Positions 36,465 through 47,504 of a stretch of 64,000 nucleotides of DNA are shown here, one piece after another. The notes beneath the pieces were generated by a model. That model saw only the letters and a list, made by a program, of their open reading frames with translations. It made no database searches and was not told where the DNA came from. How positions within the stretch are numbered: the first letter of the stretch is position 1; each line of letters opens with the position of its first letter. The DNA is from Panacagrimonas perspica (lineage in GTDB: Bacteria; Pseudomonadota; Gammaproteobacteria; Nevskiales; Nevskiaceae): the NCBI RefSeq assembly GCF_004364935.1, contig NZ_SOBT01000010.1, forward strand, positions 310,001 to 374,000. Reading direction: 5' to 3'. Made by a program: the position numbers and the translations under genes.

Positions 36465-37355
36465 TTGTCCGCCCGCCATCCCATTCTCGGTATCACGGGT
36501 TCGTCCGGTGCCGGCACCAGTTCGGCGGTGCGGGTATTCGAGCACCTCTTCGAAGCGCTCGGCCTCAAGGCCACGATGATCGAGGGCGACGCGTTCCACG
36601 CCGTCGACCGCGACGGCAACAAGAAGGCGATCGAACGCGCGCGCATCCGTGGTGAGAACTTCTCGCTGTTCGGGCCGGCCGGCAATCATCTCGACCGCCT
36701 GCAGGGGCTGCTGCGCGAGTACGGCGAAAAGGGAACCGGGACGACGCGCCACTACCTGCACTCGGACGAAGAAGCCAGCGAGTGGAACCAGCCGGTCGGC
36801 ACCTTCACGCCCTGGGCGCCCATCCCTCCGGATACCGACGTGCTGTTCTACGAAGGGCTGCACGGCGGATATGTCGGTGAGGACGCCGACATCGCCAGCC
36901 ACATGGATCTGCTGATCGGCGTGGTCCCGGTGATCAACCTCGAATGGATCCAGAAGCTGCAGCGGGATACCGCGGTGCGCGGACATCAGCCCGAGGCGGT
37001 CACGGAGACGATCCTGCGCCGCATGCCCGATTACGTCACGCACATCGTCCCGCAGTTCTCGCGCACGGATGTGAACTTCCAGCGCGTGCCGCTGGTCGAC
37101 ACTTCGAATCCGTTCACGGTACGCCAGATCCCGTCGGCCGAAGAGAGCCTGATCGTCATCCACTTCAACGAGAAGACGCGCCTGCGAGCGAGCCTCGACG
37201 GACTTTCACGCGCCATCAAGGGCGCCTTCAAGTCCAACGAGCAGACCCTCGTCGTGCCGGGCACCGCGATGGCGCGCAGCATGGAGCTGATCCTCGCGCC
37301 CGCCATCGAAACGCTTTCCCACAATCATCGCCGCCTGCTGGCCCAGGCGAGCTGA
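36465..37355 (+). CDS. prkB: Phosphoribulokinase
   Basis: 296 residues. P-loop GITGSSGAGTSS at about 9-20 and the ribulose-phosphate-binding body (EGDAFHAVDR, FYEGLHGGY) of class I phosphoribulokinase. The reaction is Ru5P plus ATP to RuBP, or a related sugar phosphate. No RuBisCO gene is in the window, and such kinases also occur in non-autotrophs such as E. coli, so a Calvin cycle is not implied. Start codon TTG at 36465 has a weak ribosome site, but the sequence before it is not coding. Confidence 0.88.
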   Translation: MSARHPILGITGSSGAGTSSAVRVFEHLFEALGLKATMIEGDAFHAVDRDGNKKAIERARIRGENFSLFGPAGNHLDRLQGLLREYGEKGTGTTRHYLHSDEEASEWNQPVGTFTPWAPIPPDTDVLFYEGLHGGYVGEDADIASHMDLLIGVVPVINLEWIQKLQRDTAVRGHQPEAVTETILRRMPDYVTHIVPQFSRTDVNFQRVPLVDTSNPFTVRQIPSAEESLIVIHFNEKTRLRASLDGLSRAIKGAFKSNEQTLVVPGTAMARSMELILAPAIETLSHNHRRLLAQAS

Positions 37356-37377
37356 ATCCCGGACGCATCTCACGCAC

Positions 37378-38406
37378 ATGGAATACCGAAAGCTCAGCCA
37401 CACCGAACTCAATGTCAGCCTGATCTGCCTGGGCACGATGACCTGGGGCGAACAGAACACCGAAGTCCAGGCGCACGAGCAGATGGATTACGCGCTGGCG
37501 CAGGGCATCAATTTCTTCGATGTGGCCGAGATGTATCCGGTGCCGCCCAAGCCCGACACGCAGGGCCGTACCGAGCAATACATCGGGACGTGGTTCAAGA
37601 AGACCGGCAAGCGCAAGGACATCGTGCTGGCGACCAAGGTCACGGGTCCAGGCTTCGCGTATCTGCGCGGCGGCAGCAAGCTCGACCGCAAGTCGGTGCT
37701 GTCCGCCTGCGACGACAATCTCAAGCGCCTGCAGACCGACTACATCGATCTGTACCAGGTGCACTGGCCGCAGCGGCCGACCAATTATTTCGGCAAGCTC
37801 GGCTACGAGCACACCAACACGCCCGCCGTGCCGATCGAGGAGACGCTCGGCGCGCTCGATGAACTGGTCAAGCAGGGCAAGGTGCGTCACGTCGGCGTGT
37901 CCAACGAAACGCCCTGGGGCCTGCATCAGTACCTGAGCGCTTCGCGCGAGAAGAAGCTGACGCGCATCGCCTCGATCCAGAATCCCTACAGCCTGCTCAA
38001 CCGCAGTTTCGAGATCGGCCTCGCTGAATTCGCGCATCGCGAGAACATCGCGCTGCTCGCGTATTCGCCGATGGCGTTCGGCGTGCTCAGCGGCAAGTAT
38101 CTCGACGGCAAGCGGCCGGCCGATGGTCGCGTGACGCTGTTCGCACGGTTCTCGCGCTACAGCAATCCGCAGGCCGATGGCGCAGCGGCGGAGTACGTGG
38201 CGCTGGCGAAGAAGAACAGTCTGGATCCCGCGCAGATGGCGCTCGCGTTCGTGAATTCGCGACCGTTCTTGACCAGCACGATCATCGGCGCCACGACGAT
38301 GGAACAGCTGCGCAGCAACATCGCGTCCGAGAAAATCCGGCTATCGGCGGACGTGCTCGCCGAGATCGAGAAGATCCATCAGCGCTTCACGATTCCCTGC
38401 CCCTGA
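37378..38406 (+). CDS. Aldo/keto reductase (Tas-like)
   Basis: 342-residue TIM-barrel NADPH-dependent oxidoreductase. The start MEYRKLSHTELNVSLICLGTMTWGEQNT and segment HWPQRPTNYFG match the E. coli Tas group. Catalytic residues are Asp and Tyr in FFDVAEMYPVP and Lys in DIVLATKVTGPG. It begins 22 bases after prkB, so it is perhaps in the same operon. Substrate unknown. Confidence 0.88.
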   Translation: MEYRKLSHTELNVSLICLGTMTWGEQNTEVQAHEQMDYALAQGINFFDVAEMYPVPPKPDTQGRTEQYIGTWFKKTGKRKDIVLATKVTGPGFAYLRGGSKLDRKSVLSACDDNLKRLQTDYIDLYQVHWPQRPTNYFGKLGYEHTNTPAVPIEETLGALDELVKQGKVRHVGVSNETPWGLHQYLSASREKKLTRIASIQNPYSLLNRSFEIGLAEFAHRENIALLAYSPMAFGVLSGKYLDGKRPADGRVTLFARFSRYSNPQADGAAAEYVALAKKNSLDPAQMALAFVNSRPFLTSTIIGATTMEQLRSNIASEKIRLSADVLAEIEKIHQRFTIPCP

Positions 38407-38518
38407 AGACGTCCCGCACGGTCTGACCGGCGGCCTTGAAGGCCACGGACGAGGGGCGTAGAACAAAGCCATCGTCACGGAGAATTTTTCACTGCTCGCA
38501 ACAGTGAGGAGGCAGGCC

Positions 38519-38824
38519 ATGGCTGAATGGTTGCGCGAGATGTCGGTCGGCGAGTGGTACGAAGCCGGCGCTCATCCGTTCGAGATCATCGGCGTGGATG
38601 CACGCGCCGGCGTCGTGCTCGTCCAGCATTTCGACGGCTCTCTCGAGGAGTTCGACTTCGACTCCTGGCTCGAACTCAGTGCAAGACCCTGCGCCGCACC
38701 TGAAGACCTGTCGGGGGCCTTCGATCTCGAAAGGGACGACGTCTACGACGACGAGCGTCCGCACAACGGACACGCCGCGAATCCGCTGGACGATCTGAAC
38801 GCGCGGCTGCTCGACGACTACTGA
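38519..38824 (+). CDS. DUF6763 family protein
   Basis: 101-residue acidic protein of unknown function. It matches the small family with the pattern VGEWYEA...FEIIGVDARAGVVLVQHFDGSLEEFD, a compact beta-rich protein, and the APEDLSG motif near residue 60. GAGGAGG lies just before the ATG. Single gene; the tail is rich in Asp/Glu. Confidence 0.75.
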   Translation: MAEWLREMSVGEWYEAGAHPFEIIGVDARAGVVLVQHFDGSLEEFDFDSWLELSARPCAAPEDLSGAFDLERDDVYDDERPHNGHAANPLDDLNARLLDDY

Positions 38825-38845
38825 GGCTCGCTCGGCGCCGCCCGC

Positions 38846-38913
38846 GCAGCCCGGGTGAAACCCGGGATTGCCCCCGCAGATCGAACGGCGACCCCGGGTT
38901 TCACCCGGGCTAC
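38846..38913. repeat. REP pair 8 (CCCGGGTGAAACCCGGG type)
   Basis: Left foot GCAG, right foot ends CTAC. Between convergent genes. On the minus strand the right foot supplies the TAG stop of ampG at 38910-38912. Confidence 0.86.
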
Positions 38914-40274
38914 GACGGCGCGCGGCTCAACCGTCTATCCAGCCAGATGATCAGCAACAGCGCCGGAATCCCCAGCGCCGACGTGTAGAAGAAAAAGCCC
39001 GGCCAGCCCAAGGCCTCCGACACATAACCCGATGCCCCGCCCAGCAGCTTTCCGGGCAGCGTGAACAACGACGAGAACAGCGCGTACTGCGTGGCGGTGT
39101 ACGCGGTATTCGTCAGGCCCGACAGGTAGGCGATGAAGGCCGAGCCGGCGAATCCGGACGCGAGGTTGTCGCCGCTGATCACCAGCGCAAGACCGGTGAC
39201 GTCGGGCGAGCCGTGCACAGCCAGCGCGGCGAAACCCAGGTTCGAGAGGATCACCAGCACGCCTCCGATCATCAGCGAGCGCGACGAGCCGAAGCGCGCC
39301 ACCGACAGGCCGCCCAGGAAGGCACCGACGATCGACAGGATCACGCCGTAGAACTTGGCGATCACGGCGACCTGCTTGAGCGTGTAGCCGAGCGACAGGT
39401 AGAACGGGTTGGCCATCGATCCCATCGTGATGTCGGTCAACCGGAACAGGCCGACGAAGCACAGGATGCCCAGCCCCAGCTGCAAGCCGTTGCGCTGGAA
39501 GAAATCCATGAACGGGCAGACCACCGCGCCGACGAACCACGCGCCGGCGTTGCGCAGCCGCTCGGGCCAGTGCCCCTTGCGCTCGATCCATGCGAGCACG
39601 CGCGCCTCCGCCTGCGGCGTTCCGCGCACGCGCGCTTCGGGCTCGGGCACCATCACGGTGGTCAGCACACCGACCAGCGCCAGGCCCGCCATCGCCAGAT
39701 ACGCCACGCGCCAGCCGTACTCGGCGGCGAGGTACAGGCAGCCCGCGCCAGCGACGATCAGCGCGATGCGATAGCCGAGCTGGTAGGCCGCGGCCATCGC
39801 GCCCTGGCGCTCGACTTCGGTGGCCTCGATGCGCCAGGCGTCGATGGCGATGTCCTGCGTCGCCGAGGAGAACGCCACCAGCAGCGCGCACCAGACCATC
39901 GTGGCGAGCTGCGTCGAAGGATCGTGCACGGCCAGCCCCGCCAGGCCCGTGGCCATGCCCAGCTGCGCCACCAGCATCCACGAGCGGCGACGGCCGAGCA
40001 GGCCGTGCAGCAGCGGCAGCCGCAGACGGTCCACCACCGGCGCCCAGAAGAACTTGATCGAATACGTGATGCCGACCCAGGACAGCAGGCCGATCGTGCC
40101 GCGCTGGATACCCGCCTGCGCCAGCCACGCGGAGAGCGTGGAGAACACCAGCAGGAACGGCAGGCCGGCGGAGAAGCCGAGAAACAGCATCGCCGCGACG
40201 CGCGGGTGCGCGTAGATCGACAGCGCGCCGCCCCAGCCCGGCGCCTCGCCAGGCCCGGTGCGCTCAGCCGGCAT
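38910..40274 (-). CDS. ampG: AmpG-like muropeptide MFS permease
   Basis: 454-residue MFS transporter with about 12 membrane helices. The AmpG features are WVGITYSIKFFWAPVVDRL at about 66-84 and SSATQDIAIDAWRIE at about 136-150. AmpG imports anhydro-muropeptides for cell-wall recycling. It overlaps the exonuclease III gene upstream by 11 bases, and its stop TAG is supplied by REP pair 8. The murein amidase-like gene is elsewhere in the window (58.4 kb). Confidence 0.85.
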   Translation of the reverse strand: MPAERTGPGEAPGWGGALSIYAHPRVAAMLFLGFSAGLPFLLVFSTLSAWLAQAGIQRGTIGLLSWVGITYSIKFFWAPVVDRLRLPLLHGLLGRRRSWMLVAQLGMATGLAGLAVHDPSTQLATMVWCALLVAFSSATQDIAIDAWRIEATEVERQGAMAAAYQLGYRIALIVAGAGCLYLAAEYGWRVAYLAMAGLALVGVLTTVMVPEPEARVRGTPQAEARVLAWIERKGHWPERLRNAGAWFVGAVVCPFMDFFQRNGLQLGLGILCFVGLFRLTDITMGSMANPFYLSLGYTLKQVAVIAKFYGVILSIVGAFLGGLSVARFGSSRSLMIGGVLVILSNLGFAALAVHGSPDVTGLALVISGDNLASGFAGSAFIAYLSGLTNTAYTATQYALFSSLFTLPGKLLGGASGYVSEALGWPGFFFYTSALGIPALLLIIWLDRRLSRAPS

Positions 40275-41040
40275 AGTCGACGATCAGCGGCGCGTGGTCG
40301 GAGAAGCGCGATTCCTTCCAGACCTTGGCCGCCTTGATCTTCTTGGCCATGCCCGGCGTCGTGAGCTGGTAGTCGATGCGCCAGCCCACGTTCTTGTTCC
40401 AGGCATCGCCGCGATTCGACCACCAAGTGTACAGCTCGCCCTCGCCCTCGGGTTCGAGCTTGCGATGCGCATCGGTCCAGCCCTGCTCGCCGAGGACACG
40501 CGTCATCCAGGCGCGCTCATGCGGCAGGAAGCCCGAGTTCTTCTGGTTGGATTTCCAGTTCTTCAGGTCGCGCTCGGTGTGCGCGATGTTCCAGTCGGCA
40601 CAGACCACGTAGTCGCGTCCGTTCTTTGCCCACGACTGGAGTACCGCCAGGAAGAACTCCAGGAAGCGGTCCTTCGAGGCCTGCCGCTCCGGGCCGGCTG
40701 AACCGGACGGCAGGTACAGCGAGACCACGGACAGGTTGCCGAAACGGAATTCCAGGTAGCGCCCCTCGTCGTCGAACTCGGGCACGCCCAGCGAATCGAG
40801 CACGGCGTCCGGTTCCTGCTTCGAATAGATCGCGACGCCCGCGTAGCCCTTCTTCTTGGCGCTGTTGAAGCGCGCCGTCCAGCCTTTGGGAAAGAAATCC
40901 GGCAGCTTCTCGATGTCGGCGAGCTGCGCCTTGGTCTCCTGGATGCAGAGGACGTCGGCCTTCTGCTTGGGCAGCCACTCGAAGAGCCCCTTGGAGGCGG
41001 CGGAGCGGATGCCGTTGGTGTTGAGCGTGATGATGCGCAT
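40264..41040 (-). CDS. xthA: Exodeoxyribonuclease III
   Basis: 258-residue AP endonuclease / 3'-5' exonuclease of the ExoIII family, acting in base excision repair. It has ITLNTNGIRSA at the start, the metal Glu in CIQETKAQ at about 34-41, DWNIAH at about 152, and the C-terminal SDHAPLIVDY. The start at 41040 is taken from the family N-terminus; the upstream frame is repeat sequence. It overlaps ampG. Confidence 0.93.
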   Translation of the reverse strand: MRIITLNTNGIRSAASKGLFEWLPKQKADVLCIQETKAQLADIEKLPDFFPKGWTARFNSAKKKGYAGVAIYSKQEPDAVLDSLGVPEFDDEGRYLEFRFGNLSVVSLYLPSGSAGPERQASKDRFLEFFLAVLQSWAKNGRDYVVCADWNIAHTERDLKNWKSNQKNSGFLPHERAWMTRVLGEQGWTDAHRKLEPEGEGELYTWWSNRGDAWNKNVGWRIDYQLTTPGMAKKIKAAKVWKESRFSDHAPLIVDYAG

Positions 41041-41076
41041 GGGTCGGTCGGAAAGATCTCGCGGAATGCAGGACAA

Positions 41077-41169
41077 ATTCACCGCAAAGGAGAAAAGAGA
41101 GAACGCAAAGTTTTGTTGGAGTGTTCCTCTGCGACCTTTCTTTTCCCTTTGCGCCTTTGCGGTGAAAGC
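41077..41169. repeat. GCAAAGGCGCAAAG-type inverted repeat between exoIII and pyrE
   Basis: The right arm (41131-41169) is a 39-base stretch identical to 44164-44202. The left arm (41077-41110) is a more diverged inverse copy. It fills most of the 242-base divergent promoter gap. Confidence 0.85.
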
Positions 41170-41282
41170 TTCCGGCAACGGCGGGCGGGCGAAGAAGCGG
41201 GGCACCCCACCGAAACCCTCGTTCCGGCTGGTCCGCGCCCGGGGCATGTTCCACAATCCCGGCACCAAAAGCGACCACGCCC

Positions 41283-41930
41283 ATGCACTCCCATCAACGC
41301 GATTTCATCGAGCTGGCCCTGGCCCACGAGGTCCTGCGATTCGGCAGCTTCACGCTCAAGTCCGGCCGGGTCAGCCCCTACTTCTTCAATCTCGGACGGA
41401 TCAGCTCGGGCGCCGCGATGCTACGGCTGTCGCGCGCGTATGCGGCCGCCCTTCAGGCCAGCGGCCTTTCGTTCGACATGCTGTTCGGGCCGGCCTACAA
41501 GGGCATTCCGCTGGTCGCCACCGTGGCCTGTGCGATGGCGGATGCCGCGACCGGGCGCGACCTGCCTTACGCGTACAACCGCAAGGAAGCCAAGGACCAT
41601 GGCGAGGGCGGCCTGCTGGTCGGCGCCGAGCCGCGTGGCAGGGTCGTGATCGTGGACGACGTGCTGACGGCCGGCACGGCCCTTCGCGAGGCCATCGGCC
41701 TGCTGCGGAATGCAGGCGCGAACCCGGTCGCGGCGCTGGTCGCCCTCGATCGCCAGGAAGTCGGCCCCTCCGGCCGTTCCGCGGTCGCCGATCTCGAACA
41801 CGAGAGCGGCGTGCGCGTGATTCCGCTGGTTACCGTGCGTGACGTCATGGCGTACCTGGAAACCGACCCTGCCCGCTCCGGCACGCTCGCGGACATGCGC
41901 GACTACCAGTCGCGCTACGGCGTACACTGA
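41283..41930 (+). CDS. pyrE: Orotate phosphoribosyltransferase
   Basis: 215 residues. The PRPP-binding motif VVIVDDVLTAGTA is at about 121-133, and FGSFTLKSGRVSPYFFNLG at the N-terminus is diagnostic for PyrE. It converts orotate to OMP in pyrimidine synthesis. Divergent from exonuclease III. Confidence 0.96.
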   Translation: MHSHQRDFIELALAHEVLRFGSFTLKSGRVSPYFFNLGRISSGAAMLRLSRAYAAALQASGLSFDMLFGPAYKGIPLVATVACAMADAATGRDLPYAYNRKEAKDHGEGGLLVGAEPRGRVVIVDDVLTAGTALREAIGLLRNAGANPVAALVALDRQEVGPSGRSAVADLEHESGVRVIPLVTVRDVMAYLETDPARSGTLADMRDYQSRYGVH

Positions 41931-41963
41931 TTTCCGTTACGGCCGCGTGACCAACGGAAGCAC

Positions 41964-43040
41964 ATGACAGCAGATCGCACGGCATTCGCAGGCGTGTGGC
42001 TGCTGCTGGCGGTCGCCGTCCTGACGCCGCTGGATGCTCAGGCGCAGGCCAAGCGACTGGTCTGCTGGACGGACGACATGGGGCGCAAGGCCTGTGGCGA
42101 TTCGCTGCCTCCCAAATACGCCGACAAGCCGCGCAACATCATCGATCCCTCCGGTCGCACGGTGAAAGTCGTGCCCGGTGCGCCGACGCCCGAACAGCGC
42201 GTCGCGATGGAAGCCAAGGCACGACAGGATGCGGTGGCCCAACGCGCGGCGGAGCAGCAGTCGGCCTATGACCGCGCCTTGCTCGCCACCTACGCCACGC
42301 CGCAAGAACTCGCCTCGTTGCGCGACGATCGCCTGGCCAGCATCGACACCAGCATCGAACTGTCGGAAGCGTCGGTGCGGCGCGACATGGTTTCCGTTGC
42401 CGAGCTTCGCGCACGGCTTCCGGCTGCCACCTCGAAGGAAAAACCGGAGCCGCGACTGCTCAAGCAGGTCACCGAATTCGAGGAATCCCTGGCCGACACG
42501 CAGCATTCGCTGGCAGCGCTGCGCAAGAACCGTGAGACGCTCTGCAACAACTTCACGCGCGACATCCGACGGTTCCAGGAACTCAAGAACGGAGCAGTGA
42601 CGTTCACCAGCCCGTGTCCTGTCGCCGGCAGCCTGTCGTCGGATGCCGCGGCCGCCACCGACATCACCGGCGTGCGGGCGTTCTTCGATCACCACGCGGA
42701 ACTGGAAAACGATTTCGACCCGGCCTTCCTCGACAACTACGCCGAGAACGCCGTCATCAGGATCCCGAGGCTCGACGCGAGCGGCAAGCCGGTGATCGAG
42801 GAGCGCAAGATCGCGGACTACCGCGCGGAGCTGATCAAGGCCTTGCCGGCGGCCAAGCAGAAGCTCGAGACGCACCAGTATTCGGACATCAGAATCGAGC
42901 CGGGAAAAGACGGCCGCGCCACCGTCAGCGGCAAGCGCACGTCGACGCTGTCGAAGACCAGCGAGCCCTTCTACGTGGTCGTGAGGTCATCCGGCTCCGG
43001 CTGGAAGATCGTCGAAGCCGGATCGCAGCCGGCGCCCTGA
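41964..43040 (+). CDS. Secreted protein with coiled coil and SnoaL/NTF2-like C-terminus
   Basis: 358 residues with a signal peptide (hydrophobic 8-22, cleavage near AQA). The N-terminal part resembles DUF4124 (KRLVCWTDDMGRKACGDSLPP), followed by a helical, probably coiled-coil middle (75-185) and a small alpha/beta domain (225-358, VRAFFDHHAELENDFDPAFL). Function unknown. It lies 33 bases after pyrE, convergent with argB. Confidence 0.7.
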   Translation: MTADRTAFAGVWLLLAVAVLTPLDAQAQAKRLVCWTDDMGRKACGDSLPPKYADKPRNIIDPSGRTVKVVPGAPTPEQRVAMEAKARQDAVAQRAAEQQSAYDRALLATYATPQELASLRDDRLASIDTSIELSEASVRRDMVSVAELRARLPAATSKEKPEPRLLKQVTEFEESLADTQHSLAALRKNRETLCNNFTRDIRRFQELKNGAVTFTSPCPVAGSLSSDAAAATDITGVRAFFDHHAELENDFDPAFLDNYAENAVIRIPRLDASGKPVIEERKIADYRAELIKALPAAKQKLETHQYSDIRIEPGKDGRATVSGKRTSTLSKTSEPFYVVVRSSGSGWKIVEAGSQPAP

Positions 43041-43053
43041 GCGGGCGCGTGTT

Positions 43054-44202
<1,149 letters not shown>

Positions 44203-44303
44203 CTTTCCCTTTCGGGCAGCGGTCCCCGAATGAACGGCCCCTTTCTCCCACCGCCCAGCCCCTTCGCTTACCCTCCATAGAACCGTCTCAAGCTCGCCGC
44301 CAC

Positions 44304-45788
44304 ATGGATGCTCCCGACCTGACGCGCCGCCGCGTCCTTGCCGGTCTGCCGGCCTCGCTCGCCGCCGGGGCCGTGCTCGCACGACCGCCGCGGTCGCTGG
44401 AGGAGCCGAAACCCGTCGACGTGGTCATCGTCGGCGCTGGCATCGCCGGCCTCGTCGCGGCCCGGTTGCTGGTCAAGGCCGGCAAGTCGGTGATGGTCTG
44501 CGAGGCGCGCGACCGCGTCGGCGGCCGTACCTGGAGCCACGAGATCGCGCCCGGCGCCTACGCCGAACTCGGCGCCGCCTGGGTGGGCCCGACGCAGGAT
44601 CGCGTGCTGGCGCTGATCCAGGAACTGGGGCTGACGCTGTTCGACCAGTACACCGACGGTGAATCGGTCTACGTGTCGCGCGGGGATCGCAAGACCTTCC
44701 GCGAGAAGCCCCCGTTCGGCGCCGCGCCGCCCGATCCGCTGCTGCTGCCCGACCTCGCCATCGTCTCGACCTGGATCGATCGCATCGCCAAGGAGATTCC
44801 GGTCGGCGCGCCGTGGAAGGCCGAGGACGCGCAGGCGCTGGACCGGCAAACAGCGGAGACCTGGCTGCGCGGGCGCACGCTCAACCTGCTCGGCGAAACC
44901 GCGAAGAATTTCTCGGCGGCGTTCGAGGCCCTGTTCGGCGCCGAATCCCGCGAGATGTCGGCGCTGTTCATGCTGCACTACGTCGCCTGCGCCGGAACCG
45001 AAGGCGTGCCTGGCACGTTCGAGCGCCTGCTCAACACGCGCGCCGGTGCGCAGGAACGCAAGATCGTCGAGGGCTCGCAATCCATCTGCACGCGCATCGC
45101 GGCCGAACTGGGACCCGAGCGTGTGCGGCTCTCCACGCCGATCCGGCTGATCGCGCAGAACGGCGAAGGGGCGAACGTCATCGGCAACGCCTTCGTCGTA
45201 CGCGGCAAGCGCGTCATCGTCGCCGTGCCGCCGCCGCTGGCCGGTCGCATCACCTACGAACCCGCGCTGCCGGTCGAGCGCGACCAGTACACGCAGCGCC
45301 TGGGCATGGGCTGGCTGATCAAGTGCGAAGCGGTCTACGACACGCCGTTCTGGCGCGCACAAGGTCTCAACGGCTCGGCCGTGATCAACGACGGCCCGGC
45401 GCGTAGCATCTTCGACGTGTCGCCGCCGGACGGCAGTCGCGGAGCCTTGCTCGGTTTCGTCGGCGGCGACGCGGCGCGCGAATTCTCCGGGGCGCCCGAG
45501 TCGCTGAAGCGCGCCGTGATCGAGAATTTCGTGTCCTGCTTCGGCGAAAAAGCGCGCGAGGTGCGCGAGTGGCACGTGGCCGACTGGGGCCGCGAGGAAT
45601 GGACGCGGGGTTGTCCGACAGCGATCGCACCGCCGGGCCTGCTGACGGCCTACGGCCCGGCGCTCACGGCGCCGGTGGACCGCATCCACTGGGCCGGCAC
45701 CGAGACCGGCGGCTACTGGACCGGCTACATGGATGGCGCGGTGCGTTCGGCGGAGCGCACGGTGCGGGAGATCCTCGCGGCGTCCTGA
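44304..45788 (+). CDS. Flavin monoamine oxidase family protein, Tat-exported
   Basis: 494 residues. N-terminal [20 protein letters not shown] is a Tat-type signal, so it is exported folded with FAD. The dinucleotide fold [17 protein letters not shown] is at about 40-56, GGRTWSHE near 73, and the C-terminal FAD motif [19 protein letters not shown] near 463. The substrate is an amine, not identifiable from sequence. Confidence 0.85.
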   Translation: MDAPDLTRRRVLAGLPASLAAGAVLARPPRSLEEPKPVDVVIVGAGIAGLVAARLLVKAGKSVMVCEARDRVGGRTWSHEIAPGAYAELGAAWVGPTQDRVLALIQELGLTLFDQYTDGESVYVSRGDRKTFREKPPFGAAPPDPLLLPDLAIVSTWIDRIAKEIPVGAPWKAEDAQALDRQTAETWLRGRTLNLLGETAKNFSAAFEALFGAESREMSALFMLHYVACAGTEGVPGTFERLLNTRAGAQERKIVEGSQSICTRIAAELGPERVRLSTPIRLIAQNGEGANVIGNAFVVRGKRVIVAVPPPLAGRITYEPALPVERDQYTQRLGMGWLIKCEAVYDTPFWRAQGLNGSAVINDGPARSIFDVSPPDGSRGALLGFVGGDAAREFSGAPESLKRAVIENFVSCFGEKAREVREWHVADWGREEWTRGCPTAIAPPGLLTAYGPALTAPVDRIHWAGTETGGYWTGYMDGAVRSAERTVREILAAS

Positions 45789-45882
45789 CAGCGCGGACGA
45801 TCGCGCCGATCGGATGGGAGGTCGCCTATCCGTGCCGGTGCACTCGCGTCATCATCCACGGCCGCCCCTCGCCGATCCCGCA

Positions 45883-46677
45883 ATGTCCGAACTCCGCATC
45901 TTTTCCTATCTCCCGAATCCGCGGATCTGGAAGGCCACGATCGCCGCGCGCCTGTGCGGCGTGAAGGTCGAGGTCCGCGGCGCACCCGCGAACGAACTCG
46001 CCGACTGGTTGTGGGACTTTGACGCGCACCCGATGACCGACCAGGACAAGGCTGCGGCGGCGGATCTCGCGCACGGCGCGAAGACCGGCTTCACGACGCA
46101 GTTGTTCAAGACCGAGGAATTCCTCGAGGCCCATCCGTTCGGCACCGTGCCGGCGGCGTTCAGCCCCGATGGCCGGGTCGGCATCTATGAATCCAACAGC
46201 ATCATGCGCACGGTGGCGCGCCTGGGCGCCGACAACGCGCCGCTGTACGGCGACGACGCGTACAGCGCATCGCGCATCGACAGCTACCTCGACGCCAGCC
46301 TCGTGTTCGCCCGCGACGCGCAGTTCTACATCCTCGCGCTGCGCGCCGGCTCGCTGCCGCGCGACATCTACATCCGCGCCAAGCAGGCGTTCGAATCGTG
46401 GATGAGCGGAACCGAGCGCGCGCTGATGACCACCGGCGACTACATCGTCGCGGACGGGCTGAGCCTTGCCGACATCTGCTTCGTAGCCGAATTCGCGCTG
46501 TTCCACAACGAGCGCCTGCACACCGACCTGCTGCTGGCCAACGAGTTCGAGCCCATCCTCAACGCGGCTGTCGCGGAAACCTGGCCGCGAGCGCTGGATC
46601 ATTTCCAGCGTCTGTGCCGACACCGTGCGTTCGCGCCGGATGTCGAGCCATTCCTGAAGCTGCTGCCCAACAAGTAG
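45883..46677 (+). CDS. Glutathione S-transferase (EF1B-gamma-like)
   Basis: 264 residues. N-terminal thioredoxin-like part with ESNSIMRTVARL (the conserved glutathione contact) near 104, then a helical C-terminal domain with ADGLSLADICFVAEF near 193. First of a GST-GST-SDR group. Stop TAG at 46675-46677 is the REP foot. Confidence 0.82.
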   Translation: MSELRIFSYLPNPRIWKATIAARLCGVKVEVRGAPANELADWLWDFDAHPMTDQDKAAAADLAHGAKTGFTTQLFKTEEFLEAHPFGTVPAAFSPDGRVGIYESNSIMRTVARLGADNAPLYGDDAYSASRIDSYLDASLVFARDAQFYILALRAGSLPRDIYIRAKQAFESWMSGTERALMTTGDYIVADGLSLADICFVAEFALFHNERLHTDLLLANEFEPILNAAVAETWPRALDHFQRLCRHRAFAPDVEPFLKLLPNK

Positions 46678-46760
46678 CCCGGGTGACACCCGGGGATCCT
46701 CCCCGCAAACCGGCAAAAACCCCGGCTCTTTCGCTTCGCGAAATTCAACACCCGGGCTAC
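46674..46760. repeat. REP pair 9 (CCCGGGTGACACCCGGG type)
   Basis: Left arm with GTAG foot (stop of the first GST). The spacer carries the same CTCTTTCGCTTCGCGAAATTC motif as REP pair 1. The right arm is degenerate. Confidence 0.85.
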
Positions 46761-46855
46761 GGGATGGGGCGGCCACCCGTCTTGCCACCGGGCATCGATC
46801 GGAGAAGTATCCGGAGCAGCGCGGCACCCGATCGCGCCTCGATGGAGAAGATCGC

Positions 46856-47494
46856 ATGAAGCTCTACAACTGGCAGTTCGCGCCCAATTGCCGACGGGTC
46901 CGCATGTTCGTCATCGAGAAAGGCCTGAACCTTCCGGCGATCGAGGAAGTCATCGGCAGCGGACTGCGGCTGCTGCCGCAATACATCGAGAAATGGCCGC
47001 ACGCGGTGGTGCCGATGCTCGAACTCGACGATGGCACGCGCATCGCCGAAGCCGCCGCGATCTGCCGCTACTTCGAGGACGAGCATCCGGAGCCGCGCCT
47101 GATGGGACGCACCAGCGTGGAGAAAGGCGTCATCGAGATGTGGGAGCGCCGCGGCTACGACGAACTGCTCGTCGGCACCGGCGAGGTCTTCCGCAACTCG
47201 CATCCCGAATTCGTCGACCGTGGACTCGCCGGCACCAAGGATCCCGTGCCGCAGATTCCGGGACTCATCGAACGCGGCAAGGGCCGGGTCCGTCGCCACT
47301 ACGCCAAGCTCGAAGACCAGCTGCGCGACAACCGTTACGTCGCCGGCAAGGCCTTCTCGTTCGCCGACATCACGACGCTGTGCGCGATGGACTTCGCCAT
47401 CGCCGTGGACATGCCCATTCCGAAAACCTCGCCAGCCACGCAGCGCTGGTACGAGGAAATCAGTTCGCGCCCCAGCGCCAAGCAGAGTCTTTGA
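46856..47494 (+). CDS. Glutathione S-transferase
   Basis: 212 residues with a canonical GST architecture. Opening MKLYNWQFAPNCRRVRMF, EAAAICRYFEDEHPEP as the glutathione-contact segment, and a helical C-terminal domain (FSFADITTLCAMDFA). Upstream of the SDR by 10 bases, same operon. Typical detoxification or isomerase roles; substrate unknown. Confidence 0.84.
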   Translation: MKLYNWQFAPNCRRVRMFVIEKGLNLPAIEEVIGSGLRLLPQYIEKWPHAVVPMLELDDGTRIAEAAAICRYFEDEHPEPRLMGRTSVEKGVIEMWERRGYDELLVGTGEVFRNSHPEFVDRGLAGTKDPVPQIPGLIERGKGRVRRHYAKLEDQLRDNRYVAGKAFSFADITTLCAMDFAIAVDMPIPKTSPATQRWYEEISSRPSAKQSL

Positions 47495-47504
47495 GAATCC
47501 TCGA

